The notes: generated by a model not told the origin, from the letters alone. DNA of 7,456 bases from Bacillota bacterium (GCA_029776555.1 JAKOSZ010000394.1:1-7456); one strand, 5' to 3'. Positions 1-6,453 are shown, counted from the stretch's first letter. Made by a program: numbers and translations.

Positions 1-116
1 CGGTGACCGGAAACATTGAAGGCAAAAGCGTTATTGAGCACGGCGGCGGCATCCTTAAAATAGTTACCCCCAAGCCGCAGCCGGATATGGCCGTCAGGAT
101 ACTGGCCGTGGACTAA
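1..116 (+). CDS. C-terminal end of an unrecognised protein (5' end outside window)
   Basis: An open frame enters from the left edge, with codons in phase from base 3, and ends at TAA 114-116. The visible tail is about 37 residues and ends in MAVRILAVD. It alternates hydrophobic and polar residues (ILKIV, VRILAV), which would suit the last beta strands of a beta-sandwich domain, but this is too short to assign a family. Lying upstream of a GH43 gene on the same strand, it could be another carbohydrate-active enzyme; that is inference from position only. The stop is followed by an imperfect hairpin (120-142) without a T tract, so no clear terminator is seen. Confidence 0.6.
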   Translation, partial: VTGNIEGKSVIEHGGGILKIVTPKPQPDMAVRILAVD

Positions 117-145
117 GCCGGGAAGGGGACAGGGCCTTTCCCCTG

Positions 146-478
146 AAAGAGTAAAGGCAAAAAGAAAAGGGAAAGGGAAAAAGGATAAGGATGGGGAAAA
201 GAGGAAGAGAAGGGGAAGGGAAAGGGAAAGAGTAAAGAGAAAGGGATAGGGATAGGGAAAGAGAAACGGAAGGGAAACGGAAACGGAAAGGTAAAGGTAA
301 AGGTAAAGGTAAAAGTATAGGTATAGAGAAAGGGATAGGGAAAGAGTAAGAAGAAAGAGAAAGGGAAAAAGAAAGAAAAAGGGGTAGGGATATGGGTAGG
401 AGTAGAAGTAGGAGCAGGAATAGGAGTAAGAGTAGGAGTAAGAGTAAGAGTAAGAGTAAGAGTAGGAGCAGGGTAGAG
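146..478. repeat. Degenerate purine-rich hexanucleotide array
   Basis: About 333 bases are almost entirely A and G on the plus strand; by hand count there are 6 C and 31 T. Most can be cut into six-base units of the type GGGAAA, GGGATA, CGGAAA, GGTAAA, AGTAAG and AGTAGG. Locally homogenised blocks are visible: GGTAAA four times at 290-313, CGGAAA twice at 278-289, GGGATA-like units near 243-257, and AGTAAG/AGTAGG units at 401-472. From 385 to 469 a pyrimidine occurs at every sixth base, 15 in a row (385, 391, 397 and so on). The pattern fits slippage expansion followed by point mutation. It lies between an unknown gene and the GH43 gene, and no function is evident. Confidence 0.85.
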
Positions 479-536
479 ACTTCTTTTTCCGCTTAAGGCA
501 GCGGTTTAGGGGAATACGGATATAAAGTTCAAAGTT

Positions 537-568
537 CCTGCCTTCCCGGGTTTCCGGGGCCGGGCAGG
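537..568 (+). promoter_or_regulatory. GC-rich hairpin in the leader of the GH43 gene
   Basis: CCTGCC (537-542) pairs with GGCAGG (563-568). Inside it CCCGG (545-549) pairs with CCGGG (554-558) around a GTTT loop, giving 11 pairs in two stacked helices. The ribosome binding site GGGAG (574-578) begins six bases after the stem. There is no T run, so it is not a typical intrinsic terminator. It may influence leader stability or translation of the glycosidase; it may also be incidental to the GC-rich sequence. No convincing promoter was found upstream: a TATAAA at 521-526 lacks a matching -35 box. Confidence 0.35.
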
Positions 569-586
569 GAAACGGGAGAGAGGAAA

Positions 587-1567
587 ATGGGCGCGGCAAA
601 TTCGCTTAGGACTTACACGAATCCTTTGGGAAAGGACCTTTTCATGGGGGACCCCTTTGTTGTGCGCTATGATGACCGGTACTATCTCACCGGCACGACG
701 GATTCGGGCACAGGCTTTCGCATCTGGTCTTCTCCCAACCTGGTGGACTGGGAACCCTTGGGCTTTGCGTATAGGGCAGGAAAAGGTTCATGGGGTCAGA
801 ATTACTTCTGGGCTCCGGAGCTTTTCCGGCTGGGCGGCAGCTACTACCTTGCCTACAGCGCGGCCCCCGCAGAGGGGAAAGGTGAGGGGCCGGGTTTCAG
901 GCTGTGCCTGGCGGCAAGCAGCAAACCCGAAGGCCCTTATGAGGACATTTACGCCCCCTGGTGCGATTTTGGGTACAGCGCCATTGATGCCCATGTCTTC
1001 ATTGACAGTGACGGCAGCGCTTACCTGTACTACGCCAGGGTTGGAGTAATCAGGGAGCCGAAGTTCAAGCTTACGGCTGAAATCTATGGCCTTCGGTTGA
1101 AACAGGACCTTTCCGGGCCTGAGACAGAACCTGTCCTGGTAATTAAGCCGGAGCAGGACTGGGAGACCCCGGACCAGGGAAGGTCCCTCTGCAATGAAGG
1201 GCCTTTTGTTTTCCGGGAGGGCTCTCGCTATTACCTGACCTATTCGGCCAATCACTTTGAGGAACCCTTCTATGGAATAGGCTATGCCACATCGCCTGCT
1301 CCGCTGGGTCCCTGGACCAAGGCTTCCGAAAACCCGATGCTTCGGCAGAATATTGAACTTGGCTTATCCGGGCCGGGCCACTGCTCAGTAACCGGCTCGC
1401 CGGACGGGAGGGAGAGGTTTATTGTATATCATGCCCATGCTGACCCGAAAAAACCTTTGGGCATACGTATGGTCAACATCGATCGCTTGATTGTGGACGA
1501 AAATAACCGGCTGAAGGTTCTGGGACCTACCCGAACGCCCCAGCCCATGCCCTCCGGCGCCTATTAA
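587..1567 (+). CDS. Glycoside hydrolase family 43 (arabinofuranosidase/xylosidase-like)
   Basis: A 326-residue five-bladed beta-propeller glycosidase of the GH43 type, the size of a single catalytic domain. The three catalytic acids can be placed: the general base Asp22 in MGDPFV, the pKa-modulating Asp134 in SAIDAHVF, and the general acid Glu204 in NEGPFVF. Other family marks are RIWSSPNLVDWE (45-56), YFWAPEL (73-79) and the GHCSV histidine (His265) near the propeller centre. No signal peptide or membrane segment is present, so it should act inside the cell on imported arabino- or xylo-oligosaccharides. GH43 members are inverting enzymes; whether this one removes arabinose, xylose or galactose cannot be read here. 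The ATG at 587 has GGGAG eight bases upstream; an internal ATG at 644 would leave only two residues before the catalytic Asp and is rejected. It is preceded by the purine-rich array, and a new promoter follows it, so it is probably not co-transcribed with the next gene by design. Confidence 0.93.
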   Translation: MGAANSLRTYTNPLGKDLFMGDPFVVRYDDRYYLTGTTDSGTGFRIWSSPNLVDWEPLGFAYRAGKGSWGQNYFWAPELFRLGGSYYLAYSAAPAEGKGEGPGFRLCLAASSKPEGPYEDIYAPWCDFGYSAIDAHVFIDSDGSAYLYYARVGVIREPKFKLTAEIYGLRLKQDLSGPETEPVLVIKPEQDWETPDQGRSLCNEGPFVFREGSRYYLTYSANHFEEPFYGIGYATSPAPLGPWTKASENPMLRQNIELGLSGPGHCSVTGSPDGRERFIVYHAHADPKKPLGIRMVNIDRLIVDENNRLKVLGPTRTPQPMPSGAY

Positions 1568-1579
1568 AGGGACAATACA

Positions 1580-1608
1580 TTGACAAGGCCAAATGTGTTA
1601 CCTAAACT
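1580..1608 (+). promoter_or_regulatory. Putative sigma-A promoter for the DMT-isomerase-glycohydrolase unit
   Basis: A perfect -35 box TTGACA (1580-1585) is followed after exactly 17 bases by TAAACT (1603-1608), which matches the -10 consensus at four of six positions. It starts 13 bases after the GH43 stop codon. Transcription would begin near 1615, leaving a leader of about 215 bases before the ATG at 1831. There is no intrinsic terminator between the GH43 stop and this promoter, so read-through from GH43 is also possible. Confidence 0.55.
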
Positions 1609-1830
1609 TTATTACACAGGTTACCCGCTGCTGTTTTACAGTAAGGTTCTATGTCTTCGCTTGGGGAGGACATGCAAAGGCGGGTAAGATTGCTTAAAAC
1701 GGCCGAAAAAAGCCGGCAGAAATAAAGGTAAAGGCTTATTAAAGACCTGGGAGGCTTTCCGCAGGATTAAGGTTTAAGGCCGCAGCCTGTGAGAACTTCT
1801 GACACCTTAAGCCGTCATGGAGGTGTTAAT

Positions 1831-2247
1831 ATGTGGAAGGTTTACGCAATACTGTCCGCCGTATTTGCCGCATTAACTGCAATTCTGGCCAAGATCGGCA
1901 TAAAAGGCGTGGATTCCAACCTGGCCACTGCCATCCGTACTACTGTCATAATCTTATTATCCTGGACCATCGTGTTTATAGCCGGAGCCCAAAACGGGAT
2001 TAAGTATCTCACAAAGCAAAACTGGCTGTTCCTGGTCCTGTCGGGACTGGCCACCGGCTTATCCTGGCTCTTCTACTACAAGGCCATATCAATAGGCGAC
2101 GTATCCAAGGTGACCCTTATTGATAAGTCCAGCATAGTCTTAACCTTAATTTTGTCTTTCATGATTTTAAATGAGCAGTTTAACCCCAAAACTATCATCG
2201 CCAGCGCTCTTATTACCCTGGGCACTTTCATAATGATATGGAAATAG
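1831..2247 (+). CDS. Small EamA/DMT-family membrane transporter
   Basis: A 138-residue protein that is almost all membrane-spanning. Five helices can be drawn at about 3-21, 31-51, 64-84, 98-113 and 118-136. The segment YKAISIGDVSKVTLIDKSS (82-100) followed by a hydrophobic helix and LNEQF is typical of EamA domains. At half the usual ten-helix size it matches the short five-helix bacterial/archaeal branch of the drug/metabolite transporter superfamily, which would have to dimerise to form a transport unit. The substrate is unknown. The ATG at 1831 is chosen because GGAGGTG (1819-1825) sits just ahead; an upstream in-frame GTG at 1789 lacks a ribosome binding site and would add a polar, non-membrane leader. 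It is the first gene after the 1580 promoter, 59 bases before the isomerase frame. Confidence 0.88.
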   Translation: MWKVYAILSAVFAALTAILAKIGIKGVDSNLATAIRTTVIILLSWTIVFIAGAQNGIKYLTKQNWLFLVLSGLATGLSWLFYYKAISIGDVSKVTLIDKSSIVLTLILSFMILNEQFNPKTIIASALITLGTFIMIWK

Positions 2248-2306
2248 GCAGGCTAAGAAAGCTGATATGAGTTGACAGGAAACATTTTTCCGGGGGGGGA
2301 TGGTGC

Positions 2307-2804
2307 ATGGCTGATAAGCCAATCTGGATCGGTAATGACCACGGGGGATATGAGCTTAAGAAACACATACTGAAATACCTGGAGGAAAAAGGGATTCCCT
2401 ACCGGGATGTGGGTTCCCATTCCACCGGGATTGTCAGGTACCCATACTAAGCGGCCCGGGTGGCCGGAGCCGTTTCAAGGGGTGAAGCCTCAAAGGGGAT
2501 TTTAATATGCTCTACAGGGATAGGCATGAGCATAATTGCCAACAAGTTCAAGGGGATAAGGGCTGCCCTTTGCACCAGCGTCCACATGGGTAAAATGACC
2601 AGGGCCCACAACGACTCCAACATACTCTGCCTCGGAGGGACCATAACCCCTGTCGCCGAGGCGCTGGAGATTCTTGACACATGGCTGAACACCGATTATA
2701 TCGGAGGGCGCCATGATATATCCCTGGGCTTGATTAAAGAGGCAGAAGAGGAGATGTTTAACGGTAAGCTCTGGACGGCTCCCGATCCATCCATGGAGAA
2801 GTAG
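2307..2804 (+). pseudogene. RpiB/LacA/LacB sugar-phosphate isomerase, interrupted by in-frame TAA
   Basis: Read through one stop, the frame is a full-length 165-codon member of the RpiB/LacA/LacB family, which interconverts aldose and ketose phosphates such as ribose 5-phosphate and ribulose 5-phosphate. Family marks are GNDHGGYELK (9-18), the catalytic-Cys loop ICSTGIGMSIIANK (67-80, Cys68), RAALC (85-89), RAHNDSNIL (99-107, His101) and GGRH. The TAA at 2448-2450 (codon 48) falls in YPY-stop-AARVA, where relatives have a DYPDYA-like motif with Tyr; one base (C to A) would explain it. Nothing else in the frame is damaged. The 47-residue piece before the stop lacks the catalytic Cys, and the next possible start (GTG 2460) has no ribosome binding site. 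The ATG at 2307 follows a run of eight G (2292-2299). It lies 59 bases after the DMT gene and 53 before the glycohydrolase. A sequencing error is the main alternative to a true nonsense mutation. Confidence 0.82.
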
Positions 2805-2857
2805 CGGAGCCGGATGTGGAAAATATACAAGAATAGCGGCAAAAGGAGAGATTAACA

Positions 2858-3847
2858 TTGGAAAAGAACCTGCTGTACAAAAAGGTCTACGGCTGCCTGG
2901 CAGGGGGCTTAATCGGCGATGCCATGGGCTCCCCGGTGGAAGGGCGACACTACAGGGAAATTGCGGAGAAGTACGGCGAGATAAACGATTTTGAGGGCAG
3001 CGGCACTGACGATTCCGCCATAAAGCACATCCTCTGCGACGCCATAATCTCCAACAAAAGCTATGTCACAGCGGATGAGTTTGCCGAAGCCTTCCTTCGC
3101 AATCAGCAGCATTACGGCAAGTTTTTTATTCCTGTGAAGAACATGTACCACAAGATAAAAGACTCCCTTGCACTGCCCGTATACGCCGGTATGGGCAATA
3201 TGCAGAGCAGCAGCTCAGCCATGTCCATATCACCCATGGGACTGATTAACGCCTGCAATCCAAGGCAGGCAGCCCTGGAAACCTATGACGTGGCCGGCCT
3301 GATTCACGCCGGAGAAACCACATGTTGCCGGGATGGGGCCTGTGCCATGGCTGCGGCCGTGGCAGAAGCCATGAATCCCGAGGCTACCGTTGATTCGGTC
3401 GTTAAGGCCTCCACCGCCTATTTACACAGGATAAGCTCTAAAGTCATGATAAAGAGAATTGAGGAGACCATTGCCTTTGCCCGGGAGGCGGGGGATTATA
3501 ACACTTTCAGGGAGAAGTATTACGAGAGCTTTCTTTATGATGTGATGTGCGATTCAAGGGAAACGGTGCCCTGCTCCCTTGCCCTTTTCTACCTTGCCGG
3601 CGGCGACCCGGTGAAGAGCATCATCTACGGCGCCAATTTCGGCCGCGACACCGACACCATTGCCACCATGGCCGGAGCCATTGGAGGAGCCTTTAAAGGA
3701 GTGGACAGCTTAAGGAGTGACTGGGTTGAAAAGATAAAGAGGGACAACCCGGAACAGGAGGAACTGGCTGAAAAGCTTGTCAACGTAATCCTTGGAAGAA
3801 TGGCGGATGTTGAGGCTTCCATCAAGAGCTTTAAACAGCTGCTGTAA
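2858..3847 (+). CDS. ADP-ribosylglycohydrolase family protein (DraG/ARH-like)
   Basis: A 329-residue all-helical hydrolase of the ADP-ribosylglycohydrolase family, close to the usual length of 300-350. The N-terminal GCLAGGLIGDAMGSPVEG (12-29), the metal-binding TDDS (50-53), HAGE (150-153) and the C-terminal FGRDTDTIATMAGAIGGA (261-278) are all in place; the acidic residues Asp51, Asp52, Asp264 and Asp266 should bind the two catalytic metal ions. Known members cleave ADP-ribose from proteins or hydrolyse ADP-ribosyl or other N-/O-ribosyl bonds; many bacterial members are uncharacterised. No signal peptide is seen, so it is cytoplasmic. The start is TTG at 2858, supported by AAAGGAG seven to eight bases upstream; no closer ATG or GTG would keep the conserved N terminus. 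Placement after an RpiB-type isomerase suggests release and catabolism of ribosyl groups rather than DraG-type regulation of nitrogenase, for which there is no context here. Confidence 0.9.
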   Translation: MEKNLLYKKVYGCLAGGLIGDAMGSPVEGRHYREIAEKYGEINDFEGSGTDDSAIKHILCDAIISNKSYVTADEFAEAFLRNQQHYGKFFIPVKNMYHKIKDSLALPVYAGMGNMQSSSSAMSISPMGLINACNPRQAALETYDVAGLIHAGETTCCRDGACAMAAAVAEAMNPEATVDSVVKASTAYLHRISSKVMIKRIEETIAFAREAGDYNTFREKYYESFLYDVMCDSRETVPCSLALFYLAGGDPVKSIIYGANFGRDTDTIATMAGAIGGAFKGVDSLRSDWVEKIKRDNPEQEELAEKLVNVILGRMADVEASIKSFKQLL

Positions 3848-3864
3848 AAGACAAAAGCAAAACT

Positions 3865-3897
3865 AAAGTGTGCTTCCGGCATGGAAGCACACTTTTT
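3865..3897. terminator. Intrinsic terminator, probably bidirectional
   Basis: A 13-bp perfect stem (3865-3877 with 3883-3895) closes a five-base GGCAT loop and runs into TTTTT (3893-3897) on the plus strand, 17 bases after the glycohydrolase stop. On the minus strand the stem is followed by TTTAGTTTTG, a weaker but usable T-rich tail. The minus-strand exporter operon ends at 3949, so the same hairpin can stop both converging units. Confidence 0.9.
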
Positions 3898-3948
3898 GCA
3901 GAAGTAAATGTTTATCCACAGGACAGATGCAGCGGACAGAGAAAGCAG

Positions 3949-4746
3949 CTACAGTCTTAAATCACGCCTCCTGTAGAAGTGATAGGTTCCCCAGGTGAAC
4001 AGGGCCAGCAGTACCGAGGATATGACAGGGTAGGCCAAGTCGTATCCCCGCTTTAAAATGTCTTTGGGGTCGTAGTATTTAAACAGGGTGAAAAAGCTTA
4101 AAAAATCAAGGTCAGGTTCAATATCCAAAACCACCGAGAGCAGGAACATGGCCAGCATGATGCCTGTGGCGGCAGCGGAGGACAGCCTGGGCCTGCTTAT
4201 CACGGCGGCGCAGAAGGCGCCCAGACCGGCAAACAGAAGCTGCAGGGCAAAAAGGGCCAGGGCGAGTTTAGAGAGGTCTGTCATAAAAGGTTCGCCCTTG
4301 GAATAGCAGGAAAGGGTTAAGAAGCTGGCCGCAGAGGTAACGGCATTAAAAAGCAGGGCTATTGCCAGTGCGGCCAGGAGCTTAAATGTGATGATTCTCC
4401 GCCGTGATACGGGCTTCGTCAGCAAAAACTCGGCGGTTTTGGCCCTTTCCTCCTTTGAAATTATTTCCGCCCCCAGCATTACCGCGTGCACTACAGCCAC
4501 CAGGGCAATGTATATAAACAGTACGGCGTAGTAATCCATGGCCTTTGAGAGGTCAAAGACGCCGACTCCAAGAAGGTTCTGGATGGATTCGGGCATTTGT
4601 TTAAGGAATTCGTTAAAACCTGTCTCACCGGCCTGAGCTCCGGCCGAGTACTTGCCCATGCCGGCAATGATAAGGAAAATCATGGCGGAACACCAGATAA
4701 TGAATGGTTTTCTGTTGGCCTTAAGCTCTCTTATGAAAATGTTCAT
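3949..4746 (-). CDS. ABC-2 type permease, second copy (BcrB-like)
   Basis: A 265-residue integral membrane protein, the last gene of the minus-strand exporter operon. Hydrophobic helices lie at about 14-30, 72-92, 120-142, 160-182, 190-207 and 238-255, the six-helix layout of ABC-2 permeases. After helix 2 it has the cytoplasmic motif SKEERAKTAEFLLTKPVSR (97-115), which links to the ATPase in related NosY/BcrB-type permeases. It ends in a basic YRRRDLRL tail. The start is ATG 4746: AAAGGAGGGG lies about eight bases upstream (near 4755-4764), overlapping the stop of the preceding permease gene, and the N terminus MNIFIREL mirrors MNIYRFEL of that paralogue. A more upstream in-frame ATG at 4800 would lie inside the preceding gene and is rejected. 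It probably forms a heterodimeric channel with its twin. Cargo is unknown. Confidence 0.9.
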   Translation of the reverse strand: MNIFIRELKANRKPFIIWCSAMIFLIIAGMGKYSAGAQAGETGFNEFLKQMPESIQNLLGVGVFDLSKAMDYYAVLFIYIALVAVVHAVMLGAEIISKEERAKTAEFLLTKPVSRRRIITFKLLAALAIALLFNAVTSAASFLTLSCYSKGEPFMTDLSKLALALFALQLLFAGLGAFCAAVISRPRLSSAAATGIMLAMFLLSVVLDIEPDLDFLSFFTLFKYYDPKDILKRGYDLAYPVISSVLLALFTWGTYHFYRRRDLRL

Positions 4747-4762
4747 TGGGCGAACCCCTCCT

Positions 4763-5560
4763 TTAAACCGCGGCAATGTCTCTGCGTTTATACAAAACAT
4801 AGCTTATGACGGTGCCCGCAACAGCTATAAAGAGCCCCGTTAAGGCGTACTCAGGCTCATACCGCCCTTCCGAGGCAATATAGCTGCTTTTGAAGTACTG
4901 AAAGGGAGTGATAAAACGCAGCTTGTCGTCCTCGGAGGTAACCGCAAAGGCAGATATGGCGTAGAATGAAAAAGCGAATCCCAGTGAAACCGGAAGGACC
5001 GCTTTTATTTTCTTGGCCGCCGCCGAAATCACAAGCCCTATGGAAAAAAAGATGACCTGGAGGAAAAAGAGCGACAGGTTGATAAGGGCAAACTTCTTTG
5101 CTTCAAAGCTGCTTTCGGAAAAGGCGGCCACCGCCGGCGCGGATAAGGCCGTGAATAGGATATTGGTCACTACAAAAATGGTAAGGGAGGCCAGAACTTT
5201 GGCGGTCAGCACTTTCTCCCTGGTCACCGGTTTTGTCAAAAGGAAATCCGCTGTCTTTTCCCGCTCCTCCTTTGAAAGGATGCCAACACCCAGGTTCATG
5301 GCCTGTACGGCTCCGAACAGGGATATAAAGGTGAAGGCGTAGGTATAAAGCCCCAGGGGCGTAAGGAATTTTTCAGGGCTAAGGTCAAAAGCCGCCTTCA
5401 TAACTGGAGGGAAATTCTCAATCAGCTCCATGTAAGTGTCCAGATCACTTTTAAGCATAGGGTAGAAACACATGACCAGGATTGCGGTAACGCCTAAAGC
5501 GCCAATCCACAGGAGGGTGCTTGGTATGTTTGATTTGAGCTCAAACCTGTATATGTTCAT
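4763..5560 (-). CDS. ABC-2 type permease, first copy (BcrB-like)
   Basis: A 265-residue membrane protein with predicted helices at about 14-32, 71-92, 120-143, 156-180, 188-206 and 238-257. It carries SKEEREKTADFLLTKPVTR (96-114), nearly identical to the motif in the downstream permease, and ends YKRRDIAAV. Between helices 1 and 2 there is an outward loop of roughly 40 residues with a conserved-looking FPPVMKAAFDL stretch. Start ATG 5560 has AAGGAGG about 11 bases upstream, inside the end of the ATPase gene, whose stop is five bases away. It is separated by 16 bases from the next permease gene. As part of the TetR-ATPase-permease-permease operon it should form half of the transmembrane channel of an export-type ABC transporter. 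Confidence 0.92.
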   Translation of the reverse strand: MNIYRFELKSNIPSTLLWIGALGVTAILVMCFYPMLKSDLDTYMELIENFPPVMKAAFDLSPEKFLTPLGLYTYAFTFISLFGAVQAMNLGVGILSKEEREKTADFLLTKPVTREKVLTAKVLASLTIFVVTNILFTALSAPAVAAFSESSFEAKKFALINLSLFFLQVIFFSIGLVISAAAKKIKAVLPVSLGFAFSFYAISAFAVTSEDDKLRFITPFQYFKSSYIASEGRYEPEYALTGLFIAVAGTVISYVLYKRRDIAAV

Positions 5561-5565
5561 ATAAG

Positions 5566-6453
5566 CTACGCCTCCTTCGAATAATAGTGCAGGAATATTT
5601 CTTCCAGGTCAGGCTCCCCGGCCCATAGATTGGAAAGCTTAACTCCGGCAAGTTTTGAGACTATCAGGTTTATATCCCCTTTGTATATGAAACTGTGGGT
5701 CCTGTCCTCAACCTTCAGATCGCTTACGCCGGGCAGGGCGAAGTAATCCGCCGGTATGTCATCTTCCACCTCTATCCTGAACCGTTTATAGCTTGCTTCC
5801 TTCAAAACCGAGATCTTTTCCACCTCTATGATGGTTCCGTCCTTGATGATTGCCACCTGGCTGCAAAGGCGCTGCACTTCCGACAAAACATGGGAAGACA
5901 TGAGCACTGTGGCCCCCCGCCTGTTCTCTTCCCTGATAAGATTAAAGAAGGTTTGCTGCATCAGGGGATCCAGCCCGGCCGTAGGCTCGTCAAGTATGAT
6001 GAGATCGGGCGAATGCAGAAGGCCCTGGACAATACCCACCTTTTTCTTGTTGCCGAAGGACAGGTCTTCTATTTTCCTGTCCAGGTCCAGATCGAGCATC
6101 TCCGCCAGCTCCCGGATCCGCTTCCTGCAATCCTTTTTATAAAAGCTTGCCGAGTAGTTGAGCAAATCCTTTACCTTCATGCCCTCGTAATAAAAGACTT
6201 CGCTTGGCAGGTAGCCTACCCGCTTTGCTATTTCCGGGGCTTCCTTTATGCAGTCCATGCCGAAGATTTTCGCCCAGCCGGAAGTGGGGTATATCAGGGA
6301 CAGGAGCAGCCTTATGGTTGTGGACTTCCCGGCGCCGTTGGGGCCGATAAAGCCGAACAGCTCCCCCTCCTCCACGCTGAAGGTCACGTCTTCAATGCCC
6401 CTGGCTTTTCCGTAGTACTTCTTCAGGTGACAGGTTTCAATCGCCTTGGCCAT
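5566..6453 (-). CDS. ABC transporter ATP-binding protein (BcrA/NatA-like exporter)
   Basis: A 295-residue ATPase that powers the two downstream permeases. It has Walker A GPNGAGKST (37-45), the signature region LSFGNKKKVGIVQ (131-143) in place of the textbook LSGGQ, Walker B LIILDEP (151-157) with catalytic Glu156, D-loop GLD (160-162) and switch His188 in SSHV. The Q-loop reads GYLPSE with no Gln, a variation common in BcrA-type exporters. Residues after about 220 form a C-terminal accessory domain ending in EPDLEEIFLHYY, also typical of this export group. Start ATG 6453 is chosen because MAKAIETCHLKKYYG begins the domain correctly and the repeated GGAGGAGG lies just upstream; an ATG at 6513 in the same frame would add an artificial Arg-rich leader. 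Its first 17 bases overlap the end of the regulator gene, so the two are probably translationally coupled. Confidence 0.94.
   Translation of the reverse strand: MAKAIETCHLKKYYGKARGIEDVTFSVEEGELFGFIGPNGAGKSTTIRLLLSLIYPTSGWAKIFGMDCIKEAPEIAKRVGYLPSEVFYYEGMKVKDLLNYSASFYKKDCRKRIRELAEMLDLDLDRKIEDLSFGNKKKVGIVQGLLHSPDLIILDEPTAGLDPLMQQTFFNLIREENRRGATVLMSSHVLSEVQRLCSQVAIIKDGTIIEVEKISVLKEASYKRFRIEVEDDIPADYFALPGVSDLKVEDRTHSFIYKGDINLIVSKLAGVKLSNLWAGEPDLEEIFLHYYSKEA

Noticed and set aside
120..142. Possible terminator hairpin after the first partial gene.
   Set aside because: The stem is short with a bulge and an A/G-rich sequence follows instead of a T run.
169..274. G-quadruplex in the left purine-rich array.
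   Set aside because: Only three G tracts occur with short loops; the fourth is always about 14 or more bases away, unlike the canonical motif at 7254-7280.
142..484. All three minus-strand frames appear free of stop codons across the hexamer array.
   Set aside because: Minus-strand stops need TTA, CTA or TCA on the plus strand, which such purine-rich DNA cannot supply. No start codon or ribosome binding site is present, so the openness is a composition effect.
788..1255. Minus-strand open frame of about 155 codons opposite the GH43 gene.
   Set aside because: It lies fully opposite a gene with clear catalytic motifs and shows no protein family features.
1670..1760. Resemblance of ATGCAAAGGCGGGTAAG in the DMT leader to part of a cyclic-di-GMP-I riboswitch.
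   Set aside because: The second conserved GGGCAAACC-like segment and the tetraloop-receptor region are not found, and spacing is wrong.
2460..2804. A separate 114-codon gene starting at GTG 2460.
   Set aside because: It has no ribosome binding site and starts in mid-domain; it is the 3' part of the interrupted isomerase frame.
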